Source: Aquabacterium humicola (GTDB lineage: Bacteria > Pseudomonadota > Gammaproteobacteria > Burkholderiales > Burkholderiaceae_C). Taken from it: a stretch of DNA of 64,000 nucleotides. This document shows, one piece after another, positions 53,366 through 62,632 of the stretch. The position numbers and the translations under genes were made by a program. The notes beneath the pieces were generated by a model. It was not told the origin of the DNA. It was given only the letters and a program-made list of their open reading frames with translations, and did not search any database. Numbering within the stretch: the first letter of the stretch is position 1; every line of letters begins with the position of its first letter. The stretch lies in NCBI RefSeq assembly GCF_030167915.1, contig NZ_JARGNB010000002.1, positions 1,116,001 to 1,180,000 on the forward strand, given 5' to 3'.

Positions 53366-55618
53366 ATGGACATCTACCTCGACGCCAATGCCACCACCCC
53401 GGTGCTGCCGCAGGCCCAGGCCGCCGCGCTGGCGGTGATGGCCGAGGTCTACGGCAACCCGAGCAGCCTGCATGGCTCGGGGCTGAAGGCCCGGGCCCTG
53501 CTCGACGAGGTGCGCACGACCGCGCGCCGCGTGATCGGCGCCGAAGGCGGCGAGCTGTTCTTCACCAGCGGCGCGACCGAAGGCATCCAGACGGCGGTGC
53601 TGTCGGCGCTGACCGAGCTGCGCCGGCGGCGCGCTGCCGGCGATGGCCGCGCGCTGAGCCTGCTGTACGGTGCCACCGAGCACAAGGCCGTCGCCGAAGC
53701 GCTGAAGCACTGGAACGCGGTGCTGGCGCTGGACCTGCCGATCCAGGCCATCCCGGTGGGGCCGGATGGCCGGCATGACCTGCGCTGGCTGCGCGAGCAC
53801 GCGCCGCAGGCCGGCCTGGTCTGCACGATGGCCGCCAACAACGAGACCGGCGTGATCAGCGACCTGGACGGCATCGCCGCCGCGCTGGCCGGCAGCCCGG
53901 CGCTGTGGCTGGTCGACGGCGTGCAGGCGCTGGGCAAGCTGCCGCTGAAGCTGGTCGAGCGCCGCATCGACTACGCGCCGTTCTCGGGACACAAGCTCTA
54001 TGCGCCCAAGGGCGTCGGCCTGCTGTACGTGCGCGACGGTGCGCCCTTCACGCCGCTGCAGGCCGGCGGTGGACAGGAAGGCGCGCTGCGTGCCGGCACC
54101 GAGAACATGCCTGGCATCGCGGCGCTCGGCGCGGTGCTGCGGGCGCTGGCGGACGGCGAGACCTTCTGCGACGCGGCGACGCTCGCCCGCCATCGCGAGC
54201 GCCTGGCCACGGCCTTGCGCGAGGCCTTCCCGGGCATCGTCTTCAACGCGCCGGCCGCGCTGGCGCTGCCGACGACGCTGAACTTCTCGGTGCCGGGCCT
54301 GAGCTCCAAGCTGCTGCTCGACCTGTTCGATGCCGCCGGGCTGCGCGTCAGCGGCGGCTCGGCCTGCAGCGCCGCGGCGGCCCGCCCCAGTCACGTGCTC
54401 GAGGCGATGGGCCTGCCCGACTGGCAGACGCGGGCCGCTGTGCGCCTGTCCTTCGGTCCGGCCGATGGGGCCGGGCTGATCGAGGAAGCCTGCGACCGCA
54501 TCGGCGCCTGCGGCGCATCGCTGCGCGAGAGTTGCCTGAGCGCATCGGCGCCGGGCGCCGGCGGTGCGCAGACCCCCGTGCTGACGCGCTTCGTCGTGGC
54601 GGGCGCCTGCTGCTACATCGTCGCCGATGCCGCCAGCCGGCGCTGCGTCGTGATCGATCCCCTGCCGGAACTGACGGCGCGCATCGTCCAATGGGTGGGC
54701 TGCCGCGGCTTCACCGTCGCGGCGGTGCTCGACACGCACAGCCACGGCGACCACGCGTCGTCCGCCCAGGCGCTGCGCGCGGCCCTGGCGCCATCGCTGC
54801 TCGAAACGCACGCCGGCGATGCGCTCGGCTGGCCCGATGGTGCCAGCGCCCTCGTGCTCGGCCGCCACCGCCTGACGCGGCTGGCGGTGCCGGGGCACAC
54901 GGCGGACTCGACCGCCTACCTGCTGAAGGACGCGGAGGGCGCCTGTTTCGCCTTCGTCGGCGATACCGTGATGCCCGGCGCGCTCGGGCGCAGCGACTTC
55001 GCGCAGAGCGCGCCGCTGTCGTTCGCCGACTCCCTGCGCCGGCTCCAGGACGCCGTCGGGCCGCGCGCGCTGCTGCTGCCGGGGCACGACTACGACGACC
55101 ACTTCGCCTGCACGCTGGCCTCCGAACGCCTGCTGCAGCCGCTGCTGGCCGGGGCCCTCGACGCCGTGCTGCACGCCGAAGCCTTCGCCGCGGCCAAGGC
55201 GGACCTGGAGCGGCATGTGCCGCCCACCGCGTGCCAGACGATGGCCTGTGGAACGAGCGTCGGGGCCCGCGCCTCGCTGGCGAGCGTCGAACTGGACGGC
55301 GCGCAGCTGGACGCGATGCTCGCCGGCCCGCTGGCGCCGCTGGTGGTCGACGTGCGCGAATCCTACGAACAGCGCGTCGGCGCGCTGACGGTCCTCGAGC
55401 GGGGGGCGCTTCGTTCGGCCGACATCCGGCAGGTGCCGCTGTCGGCGCTGCTCGATGCCTTGCCGGACTGGCTGGCGCTGCCGGCGCAGCGGCCGCTGCT
55501 CTTCGTCTGTCGGGCCGGCAACCGCAGCGCGCAGGCCGCGCGGGCGCTGCGCCGCCTGGGGCACGCACAGGCGTGGAGCCTGCAGGGCGGCCTGGCCTTG
55601 TGGCCGCAGCCCGACTAG
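53366..55618 (+). CDS. Cysteine desulfurase - persulfide dioxygenase (ETHE1-type) - rhodanese triple fusion
   Basis: A 750-residue, single-frame protein with three enzyme domains. Residues 1-385 are a group I (NifS/IscS-like) desulfurase: His106 in TEHK, Asp184 and Gln187 for PLP, Lys210 in SGHK as Schiff base, and catalytic Cys334 in SGGSACSAAA. Residues about 400-640 are an MBL-fold ETHE1-type dioxygenase: THSHGDH (His458, His460, Asp462, His463), PGHTADS (His511), VGDTVMPGALGRSDF (Asp533) and LLPGHDYD (His574). Residues 645-750 are a rhodanese with loop CRAGNRS (Cys715). All key residues are present, so all three steps can be active: cysteine to alanine plus persulfide, persulfide transfer, and oxidation to sulfite. 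Function is inferred from domain families. Confidence 0.9.
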   Translation: MDIYLDANATTPVLPQAQAAALAVMAEVYGNPSSLHGSGLKARALLDEVRTTARRVIGAEGGELFFTSGATEGIQTAVLSALTELRRRRAAGDGRALSLLYGATEHKAVAEALKHWNAVLALDLPIQAIPVGPDGRHDLRWLREHAPQAGLVCTMAANNETGVISDLDGIAAALAGSPALWLVDGVQALGKLPLKLVERRIDYAPFSGHKLYAPKGVGLLYVRDGAPFTPLQAGGGQEGALRAGTENMPGIAALGAVLRALADGETFCDAATLARHRERLATALREAFPGIVFNAPAALALPTTLNFSVPGLSSKLLLDLFDAAGLRVSGGSACSAAAARPSHVLEAMGLPDWQTRAAVRLSFGPADGAGLIEEACDRIGACGASLRESCLSASAPGAGGAQTPVLTRFVVAGACCYIVADAASRRCVVIDPLPELTARIVQWVGCRGFTVAAVLDTHSHGDHASSAQALRAALAPSLLETHAGDALGWPDGASALVLGRHRLTRLAVPGHTADSTAYLLKDAEGACFAFVGDTVMPGALGRSDFAQSAPLSFADSLRRLQDAVGPRALLLPGHDYDDHFACTLASERLLQPLLAGALDAVLHAEAFAAAKADLERHVPPTACQTMACGTSVGARASLASVELDGAQLDAMLAGPLAPLVVDVRESYEQRVGALTVLERGALRSADIRQVPLSALLDALPDWLALPAQRPLLFVCRAGNRSAQAARALRRLGHAQAWSLQGGLALWPQPD

Positions 55619-55651
55619 GGCCCTCCCATAGCGTTAACAGGCCCTAGCCGC

Positions 55652-56248
55652 TCAGCCGACCGCGCGCGGCCAGCTCTGCGGTCGCACGAAGTGCGGGTTC
55701 AGCAGCGCGAAGATGCGGTGGTCGCGCCACGCGCCGTCGATGTACAGGTAGTCGCGCGCCAGGCCTTCCTCGGCGAAGCCCAGGCGCTGCACGACGCGCA
55801 GGCTGGGCGCGTTCTCCGGCCGCACCGCGGCCTGGATGCGGTGCAGGTTGATGGTCGGCGCGAAGGCCTCGCCGATCACCGCGCCCAGCGCTTCGTGCAT
55901 CAAGCCGCGGCCGGTGTGCTGCACGTCGAGCGCGTAACCCAGCGTGCAGCCCTGCATCGGGCCGCGCACGAGATTCGACAGGTGCACCGAGCCGATCACC
56001 CAGCCCGGCTTGCCGCGCGGCTGCAGCCACCAGCGCAGGCTGCGGCCCTGCTCGAAGGCCGCTTCGCCCTCGACCAGCGACTCGCGCACCCGCGGCGGGC
56101 TGGCGTGGTCGGGCGGCAGCGGGGGGTCCCAGCGCGCGAAGTGAGCGGCATTGCGCTGGTAGAACGCGGCCACGGGCTCGGCCAGCGACGGTTCCGTGGC
56201 AACGAGCTCGAGCCGCTCGGTGGTGATCTGCAGCGGGGCGGCACACAT
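55652..56248 (-). CDS. GNAT acetyltransferase (RimJ/RimL-like)
   Basis: A 198-residue GNAT enzyme: TTERLELVATEPSLAEPVAAFY at the N terminus, the acetyl-CoA loop VQHTGRGLMHEALGAVIGEAFA and RIQAAVRPENAPSLRVVQRLGF. RimJ/RimL family members acetylate N termini of ribosomal proteins or small amines. The target is not known. It converges with the triple-fusion gene. Confidence 0.88.
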   Translation of the reverse strand: MCAAPLQITTERLELVATEPSLAEPVAAFYQRNAAHFARWDPPLPPDHASPPRVRESLVEGEAAFEQGRSLRWWLQPRGKPGWVIGSVHLSNLVRGPMQGCTLGYALDVQHTGRGLMHEALGAVIGEAFAPTINLHRIQAAVRPENAPSLRVVQRLGFAEEGLARDYLYIDGAWRDHRIFALLNPHFVRPQSWPRAVG

Positions 56249-56299
56249 GCCGCCGAGTGTAGGAGCAAGCCGCCGGCGTGACAGCAGCGGCTGCCGGCC

Positions 56300-57169
56300 C
56301 TACGCCGGCGCCGCGGCGGCTGCCGGCTGCAGCGCCTGCATGAGCGCTGGCGCAGCCGGGCCGAACGCATAGGCGTCCATGCCGAGGCAGCCGTAGGTCA
56401 GCGCATCGTGCAGGCGCTGCGGCGGGGCCGCGCGGCCGCCGGCGCCGGCCGCCACGTACCACGGCAGCAGGTGCTCGTCGCTCGGATGCATCAGCGCGGC
56501 ATGCGGCGCCTGCGCGCGGTAGTCCAGCAGCGCGTCCCAGTCGCGCGCCGCGCTGCGATCGACGAACCACCGCCGGAACGCGGCGCTCTGCGCGATCTCC
56601 GGCGCATCGAGCGGCGGGCGCTGCGCGGCGCCGAACAGCATGCGCAGGTTGTGCGTGATGCTGCCGGTGGCCAGGATCCACACGCCGTCGGCGGCCAGCG
56701 GCTGCAAGGCCTCGCCCAGGGCGAACAGCCGGGCCGGCGCCCAGTCGGGCGGGAAGGCCAGCGGCAGCACCGGCACGTCGGCCTGCGGGTAGACGAAACG
56801 CAGCGGCGTCCAGATGCCGTGGTCCAGGCCGCCTTCGTCGACGCGCTGCGCCGGCAGGCCGGCGCTCCGCAGCAGTTCGGCAACCTCGCGCGCCAGCGCC
56901 GGCGCGCCGGCGGTGTCGTAGCGCAGGCGGTACAGCGCCTCGGGGAATCCGCCGAAGTCATGCACCGTCGCGTGGTCGGGCGCCGCCAGCAGCACCGGCT
57001 CGCGCGCCAGCGAGTGCGCCGACACCGCCAGGATCGCCCGCGGCCGGCCGGCCAGCGCGTCCAGTGCCGGCCCCAGCCGGCTCCAGAACGGACCGGTGGC
57101 GCCGGGCTCGAGCGCCGTCATCGGGGAGCCGTGCGAGACGAAGACCGGGGGCAGCAGCGAGGTGTTCAT
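56300..57169 (-). CDS. DODA/LigB-type extradiol ring-cleavage dioxygenase
   Basis: A 289-residue class III extradiol dioxygenase of the DODA (4,5-DOPA dioxygenase, YgiD) type. Metal-ligand segments are FVSHGSPMTALEPG, VHDFGGFPEALYRLRY and GLDHGIWTPLRFVYP, plus HPSDEHLLPWYVA near the C terminus. YgiD-like enzymes are widespread and may cleave catechols or act on other substrates. The ATG at 57169 is used; one at 57178 is possible. It is divergent from the FtsX-like gene, 100 bases apart. Confidence 0.92.
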   Translation of the reverse strand: MNTSLLPPVFVSHGSPMTALEPGATGPFWSRLGPALDALAGRPRAILAVSAHSLAREPVLLAAPDHATVHDFGGFPEALYRLRYDTAGAPALAREVAELLRSAGLPAQRVDEGGLDHGIWTPLRFVYPQADVPVLPLAFPPDWAPARLFALGEALQPLAADGVWILATGSITHNLRMLFGAAQRPPLDAPEIAQSAAFRRWFVDRSAARDWDALLDYRAQAPHAALMHPSDEHLLPWYVAAGAGGRAAPPQRLHDALTYGCLGMDAYAFGPAAPALMQALQPAAAAAPA

Positions 57170-57269
57170 GACGCTCATTGGAGCAGCGGACGTGCCCACC
57201 ATCGTTCGACCCCACTGCACGCACGCTTCAGCCCGGCCGCTCGCCGGCCTTGGTGTACCGTCGCGCCCC

Positions 57270-59831
57270 ATGGACCGAACTGTGCAGTCGCCGGCGCCGA
57301 GCTTGCCGGTCTCGATGCTGGCGCTGGCCTGGCGCCAGGGCTGGCGCGACTTCCGGGCCGGCGAACTGCGGCTGCTGATGGTCGCGGTGATGCTGGCGGT
57401 GGCGGCGCTGACGGCCGTCGGCTTCTTCGCCAGCCGGCTCGAAGCGGCGCTGGCGCGCGACGCGCGGGCGCTGCTCGGCGGCGATGCGGTGATCGCCAGC
57501 GACCAGCCGGCGCCGCCCGCGTTCGCCGAGAAGGCGGCTGCGCTGGGGCTGCGCAGCGTCGCGACGGCCAGCTTTCCCAGCATGGCGCGCGCGCCCGACG
57601 ACAAGGGCGGCGATACCCGCCTGGTCGCGCTGAAGGCGGTCGGCGACGGTTACCCGCTGCGCGGCGCAATGCGCGTGCAGGCCGCCGCGGACGGCGCGCC
57701 GCAGGACGTGAGCGCTGGCCCGCCGCGCGGACGTGTCTGGGCCGATGCGTCGCTGCTGGAATCGCTGGCACTGCGTGTGGGCGATGCGTTGCTGCTGGGC
57801 GACCAGCGCCTGGTTATCGACCGCATCATCGTGATGGAGCCCGACCGCGGCGCCGGCTTCATGAGCTTCGCGCCGCGCGTGATGCTGCATGCCGCCGACC
57901 TCGCGGCCACCGGGTTGATCCAGCCGGCGAGCCGCGTGACCTACCGCCTCGCGGTGGCCGCGCCCGAGGGCCGGGATGCCCAGGTGCGCGAATTCGTGCG
58001 CTGGGCCGAAACGCACATCGCCGAGGCCAGGCTGCGCGGGCTGCGGACCGAATCGCTCGAGTCCGGCCGGCCCGAGATGCGGCAGACGCTGGACCGGGCG
58101 CAGCGTTTCCTGAACCTCGTCGCGCTGCTGGCGGCGCTGCTGGCGGCGGTGGCGGTGGCCATCGCGGCGCGTGACTTTGCACAGCGCCACCTCGACGACT
58201 GCGCGATGCTGCGCGTGCTGGGCGCGCCGCAGCGGGCGATCGCCGGCGCCTACGCGCTGGAATTCGGCGCGGTCGGGCTGCTGGCCAGTGCGCTCGGCGT
58301 CGCGCTCGGCTTCGCGGTGCACTTCATCTTCGTGCGCCTGCTGGCCAACCTGCTCGACGCCGCGCTGCCGGCGGCGACCTTGACGCCGGCGTTCTTCGGC
58401 ATCGGCGTCGGGCTGACGCTGCTGGTGGCCTTCGGGCTGCCGCCGGTGCTGCAGCTGGCGCGCGTGCCGCCGCTGCGGGTGATCCGTCGCGACGTCGGCG
58501 GGCTGAAGGCGGCGTCGGTCGGCGTGCTGCTGGCCGGCGGTGCCGGCTTCGCGGCGCTGCTGGTCGCCGCGTCCTCGGACCTGTTGCTCGGGCTGATCGC
58601 GGTCGGCGGCTTCGCGGCGGCGATCGGGCTCTTCGCCTTCCTCGCCTGGGTGGCCGTGATGGTGCTCAAGCGCACCGTGCCCGAGAGCCGCGCGCCGCGC
58701 TGGCTGGTGCTGGCGACGCGCCAGCTCGCCGCGCGGCCGGCCTTCGCAGTGCTGCAGGTCTCGGCGCTGGCGGTCGGCCTGCTGGCGCTGGTGCTGCTGG
58801 TGCTGCTGCGCACCGACCTGATCGCCGCGTGGCGCCAGGCGACGCCGAAGGACGCGCCGAACCGCTTCGTGATCAACCTGCAGCCCGAGCAGGGCGAGGC
58901 CTTCCAGGCGACGCTGAAGGCCGCCGGCATCGCGCGCTACGACTGGTACCCGATGATCCGCGCCCGGCTGGTGGCGGTGAACGGGCAGGAGGTGGGGCCG
59001 GCGCAGTACGCCGAGGACCGGGCGAAGCGCCTGGTCGAGCGCGAGTTCAACGTCAGCCATTCCGCGGTGCTGCCGGGGCACAACACGGTGTCGGCCGGCA
59101 CCTGGGTGGCGGAGCAGGCCGATGGCCTGAGTGTCGAGGAAGGCCTCGCGCAGACGCTGAAGCTCAAGCTCGGCGACCGCCTGCGCTTCGACATCGGCGG
59201 CATCCAGAAGGAGGCCCGCATCACCAGCCTGCGCAAGGTCGAGTGGCAGTCGATGCGGGTCAACTTCTTCGTGATCTTCCCGCAGTCGGCGATGAGCGAC
59301 GTGCCGGTCAGCTACATCAGCGCCTTCCGCGCGCCGGTGACGCCGGGCTTCGATTCGGGCCTGTCGCGCCAGTTCCCGAACATCACCAACGTCGACGTCT
59401 CGGTGCAGCTGACACAGGTGCAGCAGGTGCTGGACCAGGTGATCCGCGCGGTCGAGTTCCTGTTCGGCTTCACGCTGGCGGCCGGGCTGGTGGTCCTGTT
59501 CGCCGCGGTAGCGGCCACGCGCGAGAGCCGCTCGCGCGAGTACGCGGTGATGCGCGCGGTGGGGGCCGGCTCGGCGTTGCTGCGCCACATGCAGCGCGCC
59601 GAGCTGCTGGGCATCGGCGCGCTGGCGGGGCTGCTGGCGTCGGTGGCCGCGATGGTGGTCGGCGGCGTGATGGCGCGGCAGGTGTTCGAGTTCACCTGGG
59701 CGCCGAGCCCGTGGGTGCCGCTGATCGGCACACTGGTGGGGGCCGTGTTGGCCCTGACGGCGGGCTGGTGGGGTTTGCGCGAAGTGCTCAGGCGGCCGGT
59801 CATGGAGACACTGCGGCGGGCACCAGAGTGA
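57270..59831 (+). CDS. Large FtsX-like ABC permease (YbbP family)
   Basis: An 853-residue permease with two FtsX domains: transmembrane segments near 30-50, 270-320, 345-400, 430-480 and 720-850, and a long extracytoplasmic region in each half. The DDCAMLRVLGAPQRAIAGAYALEF and RSREYAVMRAVGAGSALLRHMQ segments are the cytoplasmic coupling helices. YbbP works with the ATPase YbbA and often esterase TesA in lipoprotein or lipid-related export. No YbbA-like ATPase is adjacent; the next ATPase genes belong to the Liv operon. It is 30 bases upstream of livG. Confidence 0.88.
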   Translation: MDRTVQSPAPSLPVSMLALAWRQGWRDFRAGELRLLMVAVMLAVAALTAVGFFASRLEAALARDARALLGGDAVIASDQPAPPAFAEKAAALGLRSVATASFPSMARAPDDKGGDTRLVALKAVGDGYPLRGAMRVQAAADGAPQDVSAGPPRGRVWADASLLESLALRVGDALLLGDQRLVIDRIIVMEPDRGAGFMSFAPRVMLHAADLAATGLIQPASRVTYRLAVAAPEGRDAQVREFVRWAETHIAEARLRGLRTESLESGRPEMRQTLDRAQRFLNLVALLAALLAAVAVAIAARDFAQRHLDDCAMLRVLGAPQRAIAGAYALEFGAVGLLASALGVALGFAVHFIFVRLLANLLDAALPAATLTPAFFGIGVGLTLLVAFGLPPVLQLARVPPLRVIRRDVGGLKAASVGVLLAGGAGFAALLVAASSDLLLGLIAVGGFAAAIGLFAFLAWVAVMVLKRTVPESRAPRWLVLATRQLAARPAFAVLQVSALAVGLLALVLLVLLRTDLIAAWRQATPKDAPNRFVINLQPEQGEAFQATLKAAGIARYDWYPMIRARLVAVNGQEVGPAQYAEDRAKRLVEREFNVSHSAVLPGHNTVSAGTWVAEQADGLSVEEGLAQTLKLKLGDRLRFDIGGIQKEARITSLRKVEWQSMRVNFFVIFPQSAMSDVPVSYISAFRAPVTPGFDSGLSRQFPNITNVDVSVQLTQVQQVLDQVIRAVEFLFGFTLAAGLVVLFAAVAATRESRSREYAVMRAVGAGSALLRHMQRAELLGIGALAGLLASVAAMVVGGVMARQVFEFTWAPSPWVPLIGTLVGAVLALTAGWWGLREVLRRPVMETLRRAPE

Positions 59832-59861
59832 TCTGGATGATCTGAATATCCGAAAGGACCG

Positions 59862-60641
59862 ATGAACGGCGACGACGTCATCCTCGAGACCCGGGACCTG
59901 GTCAAGGAGTTCAAGGGCTTCGTCGCCGTCAGCGGGGTCAACCTGCGCGTGAAGCGCGGGCAGATCCACGCGCTGATCGGGCCCAACGGCGCGGGCAAGA
60001 CCACCGTCTTCAACCTGCTGACCAAGTTCCTGATCCCGACGCGCGGGCGCATCCTGTTCGAGGGCCAGGACATCACGACCGAGAAGCCGGCGCAGATCGC
60101 GCGGCGCGGCGTCATCCGGTCGTTCCAGATCTCGGCCACCTTCCCGCACCTGTCGGTGCTGGAGAACGTGCGCATCGGCCTGCAGCGCGAGCTCGGCACC
60201 TCGATGCACTTCTGGCGCTCGGAGCGTTCGCTCGACCAGCTCAACGGGCGCGCCCTCGAGCTGCTGGAGACGGTGGGCCTGCGCGAGCACGCGGGCACCG
60301 TGACCGCCGAGCTGCCCTACGGCCGCAAGCGCGCGCTCGAGATCGCGACGACGCTGGCGCTGAACCCGAAGCTGATGCTGCTGGACGAGCCGACGCAGGG
60401 CATGGGCCACGAGGACGTCGAACGCGTGACGCAGCTGATCAAGCGCGTCGCCGCGAACCGCACGGTGCTGATGGTCGAGCACAACATGAACGTCGTCGCC
60501 AGCATCGCCGACACCATCAGCGTGCTGCAGCGCGGGCAGGTGATCGCCGAGGGGCCGTACGCGGTGGTGTCGAAGAACCCGCAGGTGCTGGAGGCCTACA
60601 TGGGCTCGGCCGAGGCGCAGCTGGAGGGCGCGCATGGCTGA
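59862..60641 (+). CDS. livG: Branched-chain amino-acid type ABC ATPase (LivG)
   Basis: A 259-residue ATPase with Walker A GPNGAGKTTVFNLL, Q-loop ISATFPHLSVLENV, a variant signature LPYGRKRALEIATTLAL (normally LSxGxxR), Walker B LMLLDEPTQGM and H-loop VEHNMNVV. AAAGGA precedes the ATG at 59862. It overlaps livF by eight bases. Substrate may be branched-chain amino acids, amides or aromatic acids. Confidence 0.94.
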   Translation: MNGDDVILETRDLVKEFKGFVAVSGVNLRVKRGQIHALIGPNGAGKTTVFNLLTKFLIPTRGRILFEGQDITTEKPAQIARRGVIRSFQISATFPHLSVLENVRIGLQRELGTSMHFWRSERSLDQLNGRALELLETVGLREHAGTVTAELPYGRKRALEIATTLALNPKLMLLDEPTQGMGHEDVERVTQLIKRVAANRTVLMVEHNMNVVASIADTISVLQRGQVIAEGPYAVVSKNPQVLEAYMGSAEAQLEGAHG

Positions 60642-61344
60642 GGGGACCCCGCTGCTGCAGCTCAAGGACGTGCATGCCTTCTACGGCGAGTCGCACATCC
60701 TGCATGGTGTCGACCTCGAGGTGCATCGCGGCGAGGTCGTCACCTTGCTCGGCCGCAACGGCGCCGGCCGCACCACCACGCTGAAGGCCATCCTCGGCCT
60801 CGTCGGCCGCCGCACCGGGTCGATCCGCATCGGCGGCACCGAAGCCATCGCGCTGCCGCCGCACAAGATCGCGCGCCTGGGGCTGGGCTATTGCCCGGAA
60901 GAACGCGGCATCTTCGCCAGCCTGAACTGCGAGGAGAACCTGCTGCTGCCGCCGCCGGTGGCCGAAGGCGGTTTCACGGTCGACGAGATCTACACGCTGT
61001 TCCCGAACCTGAAGGAGCGGCGCGCCAGCCCGGGCATGCGGCTGTCGGGCGGCGAGCAGCAGATGCTGTCGGTGGCGCGCATCCTGCGCACCGGCGCGAA
61101 GCTGCTGCTGCTGGACGAGATTTCCGAGGGCCTGGCGCCGGTGATCGTGCAGGCCTTGGGCCGCGCGATCCGGCTGCTGCGCGAGAAGGGGCTGACGATC
61201 GTGATGGTCGAGCAGAACTTCCGCTTCGCCGCGCCGCTGGCCGACCGCCTCTACGTGATGGAGCACGGCCGCATCGTCGAAGGATTCACCGCGGCCGAAC
61301 TGGACTCGAAGATGGGGCTGCTGCACGAGCTGCTCGGCGTATAG
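60634..61344 (+). CDS. livF: Branched-chain amino-acid type ABC ATPase (LivF), Walker A Lys to Arg
   Basis: A 236-residue LivF ATPase. The Walker A reads GRNGAGRTTTLKAI, so the invariant Lys is Arg46; the codon is cgc, not a Lys codon nearby in sequence. The remaining motifs are normal: PEERGIFASLNCEENL, signature LSGGEQQMLSVARIL, Walker B LLLLDEISEGLAP and H-loop MVEQNFRFA. The Lys contacts the ATP beta- and gamma-phosphates, so activity may depend on LivG, or the variant may be tolerated. It is 36 bases before the binding-protein gene. Confidence 0.93.
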   Translation: MAEGTPLLQLKDVHAFYGESHILHGVDLEVHRGEVVTLLGRNGAGRTTTLKAILGLVGRRTGSIRIGGTEAIALPPHKIARLGLGYCPEERGIFASLNCEENLLLPPPVAEGGFTVDEIYTLFPNLKERRASPGMRLSGGEQQMLSVARILRTGAKLLLLDEISEGLAPVIVQALGRAIRLLREKGLTIVMVEQNFRFAAPLADRLYVMEHGRIVEGFTAAELDSKMGLLHELLGV

Positions 61345-61380
61345 CCCCACGTTGTTCCCACTGACTTAGGAGAGTGACAG

Positions 61381-62610
61381 ATGCAAGACACCAAGCGTTC
61401 CTCCGTCCTGATCCGTTCGGTGATCGGCCTGGCGGCCGCGGCCGCGGCCGGCGGCGCCGCGGCGCAGATCTCCGACGGCGTGATCAAGATCGGCGTGCTC
61501 AACGACATGTCGGGCCTCTATGCCGACCTGACCGGGCCCGGCTCGGTGGTCGCCGCGAAGATGGCGGTCGAGGACTTCGGCGCCGCGAAGAAGGGCATGA
61601 AGGTCGAGATCGTCAGCGCCGACCACCAGAACAAGCCCGACGTCGGCTCGACGATCGCACGCGCCTGGTACGACACCGACAAGGTCGACGTGATCGTCGA
61701 CGTGCCGACGTCGTCGGTCGCGCTGGCGGTCAACCAGATCACGCGCGAGAAGGGCAAGGCCTTCCTCGGCTCCGGACCGGCCACGTCGGACCTGACCGGC
61801 AAGGCCTGTTCGCCGAACACCATCCACTGGACCTACGACACCTGGATGCTGGCCAATGGCACCGGCAGCGCGATCGTCAAGACCGGCGGTGACTCGTGGT
61901 TCTTCCTGACCGCCGACTACGCCTTCGGCCATGCGCTCGAACGCGACACCGAGGCGGTGGTGCTGAAGAACGGTGGCAAGGTGCTGGGCAAGGTGCGGCA
62001 CCCGTTCCCGGGCACCGACTTCTCGTCCTTCCTGCTGCAGGCGCAGACCTCGAAGGCCAAGATCATCGGCCTGGCCAACGCCGGTGGCGACACGATCAAC
62101 TCGATCAAGCAGGCGGCCGAGTTCGGCATCGGCAAGGGCGGGCAGAACCTCGCCGGCCTGCTGGTATTCCTGACCGACGTGAAGGCGCTGGGCCTGCAGA
62201 CCGCGCAGGGCCTGATCTTCACCGAGACCTTCTACTGGGATCTGAACGACGCGACGCGCGCCTTCGCCAAGCGCTTCTCCGAGCAGGCGCCGCGCAACAA
62301 CTACCCGACGATGATCCATGCCGGCGTCTACTCGTCGGTGCTGCACTACCTGAAGGCCATCGAGGCGATCAAGACCGACGACGGCGCGAAGGTGATCGAG
62401 CAGATGAAGAAGATGCCGACCGACGACCCGCTGTTCGGCAAGGGCTCGATCCGCGCCGACGGCCGCAAGCTGCACCCGGCCTACCTGGTCGAGGTGAAGA
62501 AGCCGTCCGAATCGAAGGGCCCGTGGGACCTGTACAAGGTGCGCTCGACGATTCCGGCCGACCAGGCATTCCGTCCGCTGGCCGAAGGCGGCTGTCCTCT
62601 GGTGAAGTAA
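61381..62610 (+). CDS. Liv-type periplasmic substrate-binding protein
   Basis: A 409-residue type 1 periplasmic-binding protein. The signal peptide covers about 1-28 (ending AAAQ), followed by IKIGVLNDMSGLYADLTGPG, the usual fold start. Motifs DYAFGHALERDTEAVV and HAGVYSSVLHYLKAIEAIK fit ABC transporters for amides or branched-chain amino acids. It lies between livF and livH with small gaps and is co-transcribed. The ligand is not known. Confidence 0.93.
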   Translation: MQDTKRSSVLIRSVIGLAAAAAAGGAAAQISDGVIKIGVLNDMSGLYADLTGPGSVVAAKMAVEDFGAAKKGMKVEIVSADHQNKPDVGSTIARAWYDTDKVDVIVDVPTSSVALAVNQITREKGKAFLGSGPATSDLTGKACSPNTIHWTYDTWMLANGTGSAIVKTGGDSWFFLTADYAFGHALERDTEAVVLKNGGKVLGKVRHPFPGTDFSSFLLQAQTSKAKIIGLANAGGDTINSIKQAAEFGIGKGGQNLAGLLVFLTDVKALGLQTAQGLIFTETFYWDLNDATRAFAKRFSEQAPRNNYPTMIHAGVYSSVLHYLKAIEAIKTDDGAKVIEQMKKMPTDDPLFGKGSIRADGRKLHPAYLVEVKKPSESKGPWDLYKVRSTIPADQAFRPLAEGGCPLVK

Positions 62611-62632
62611 GCGCGGCGCAGGTCGAAGGTTC

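Noticed and set aside
57228-60665. A minus-strand open frame of more than 1,100 codons over the FtsX-like and liv genes.
   Set aside because: It overlaps several clearly identified plus-strand genes and reads as His/Arg/Gln-rich antisense with no family motif. Long antisense frames are common in GC-rich DNA.
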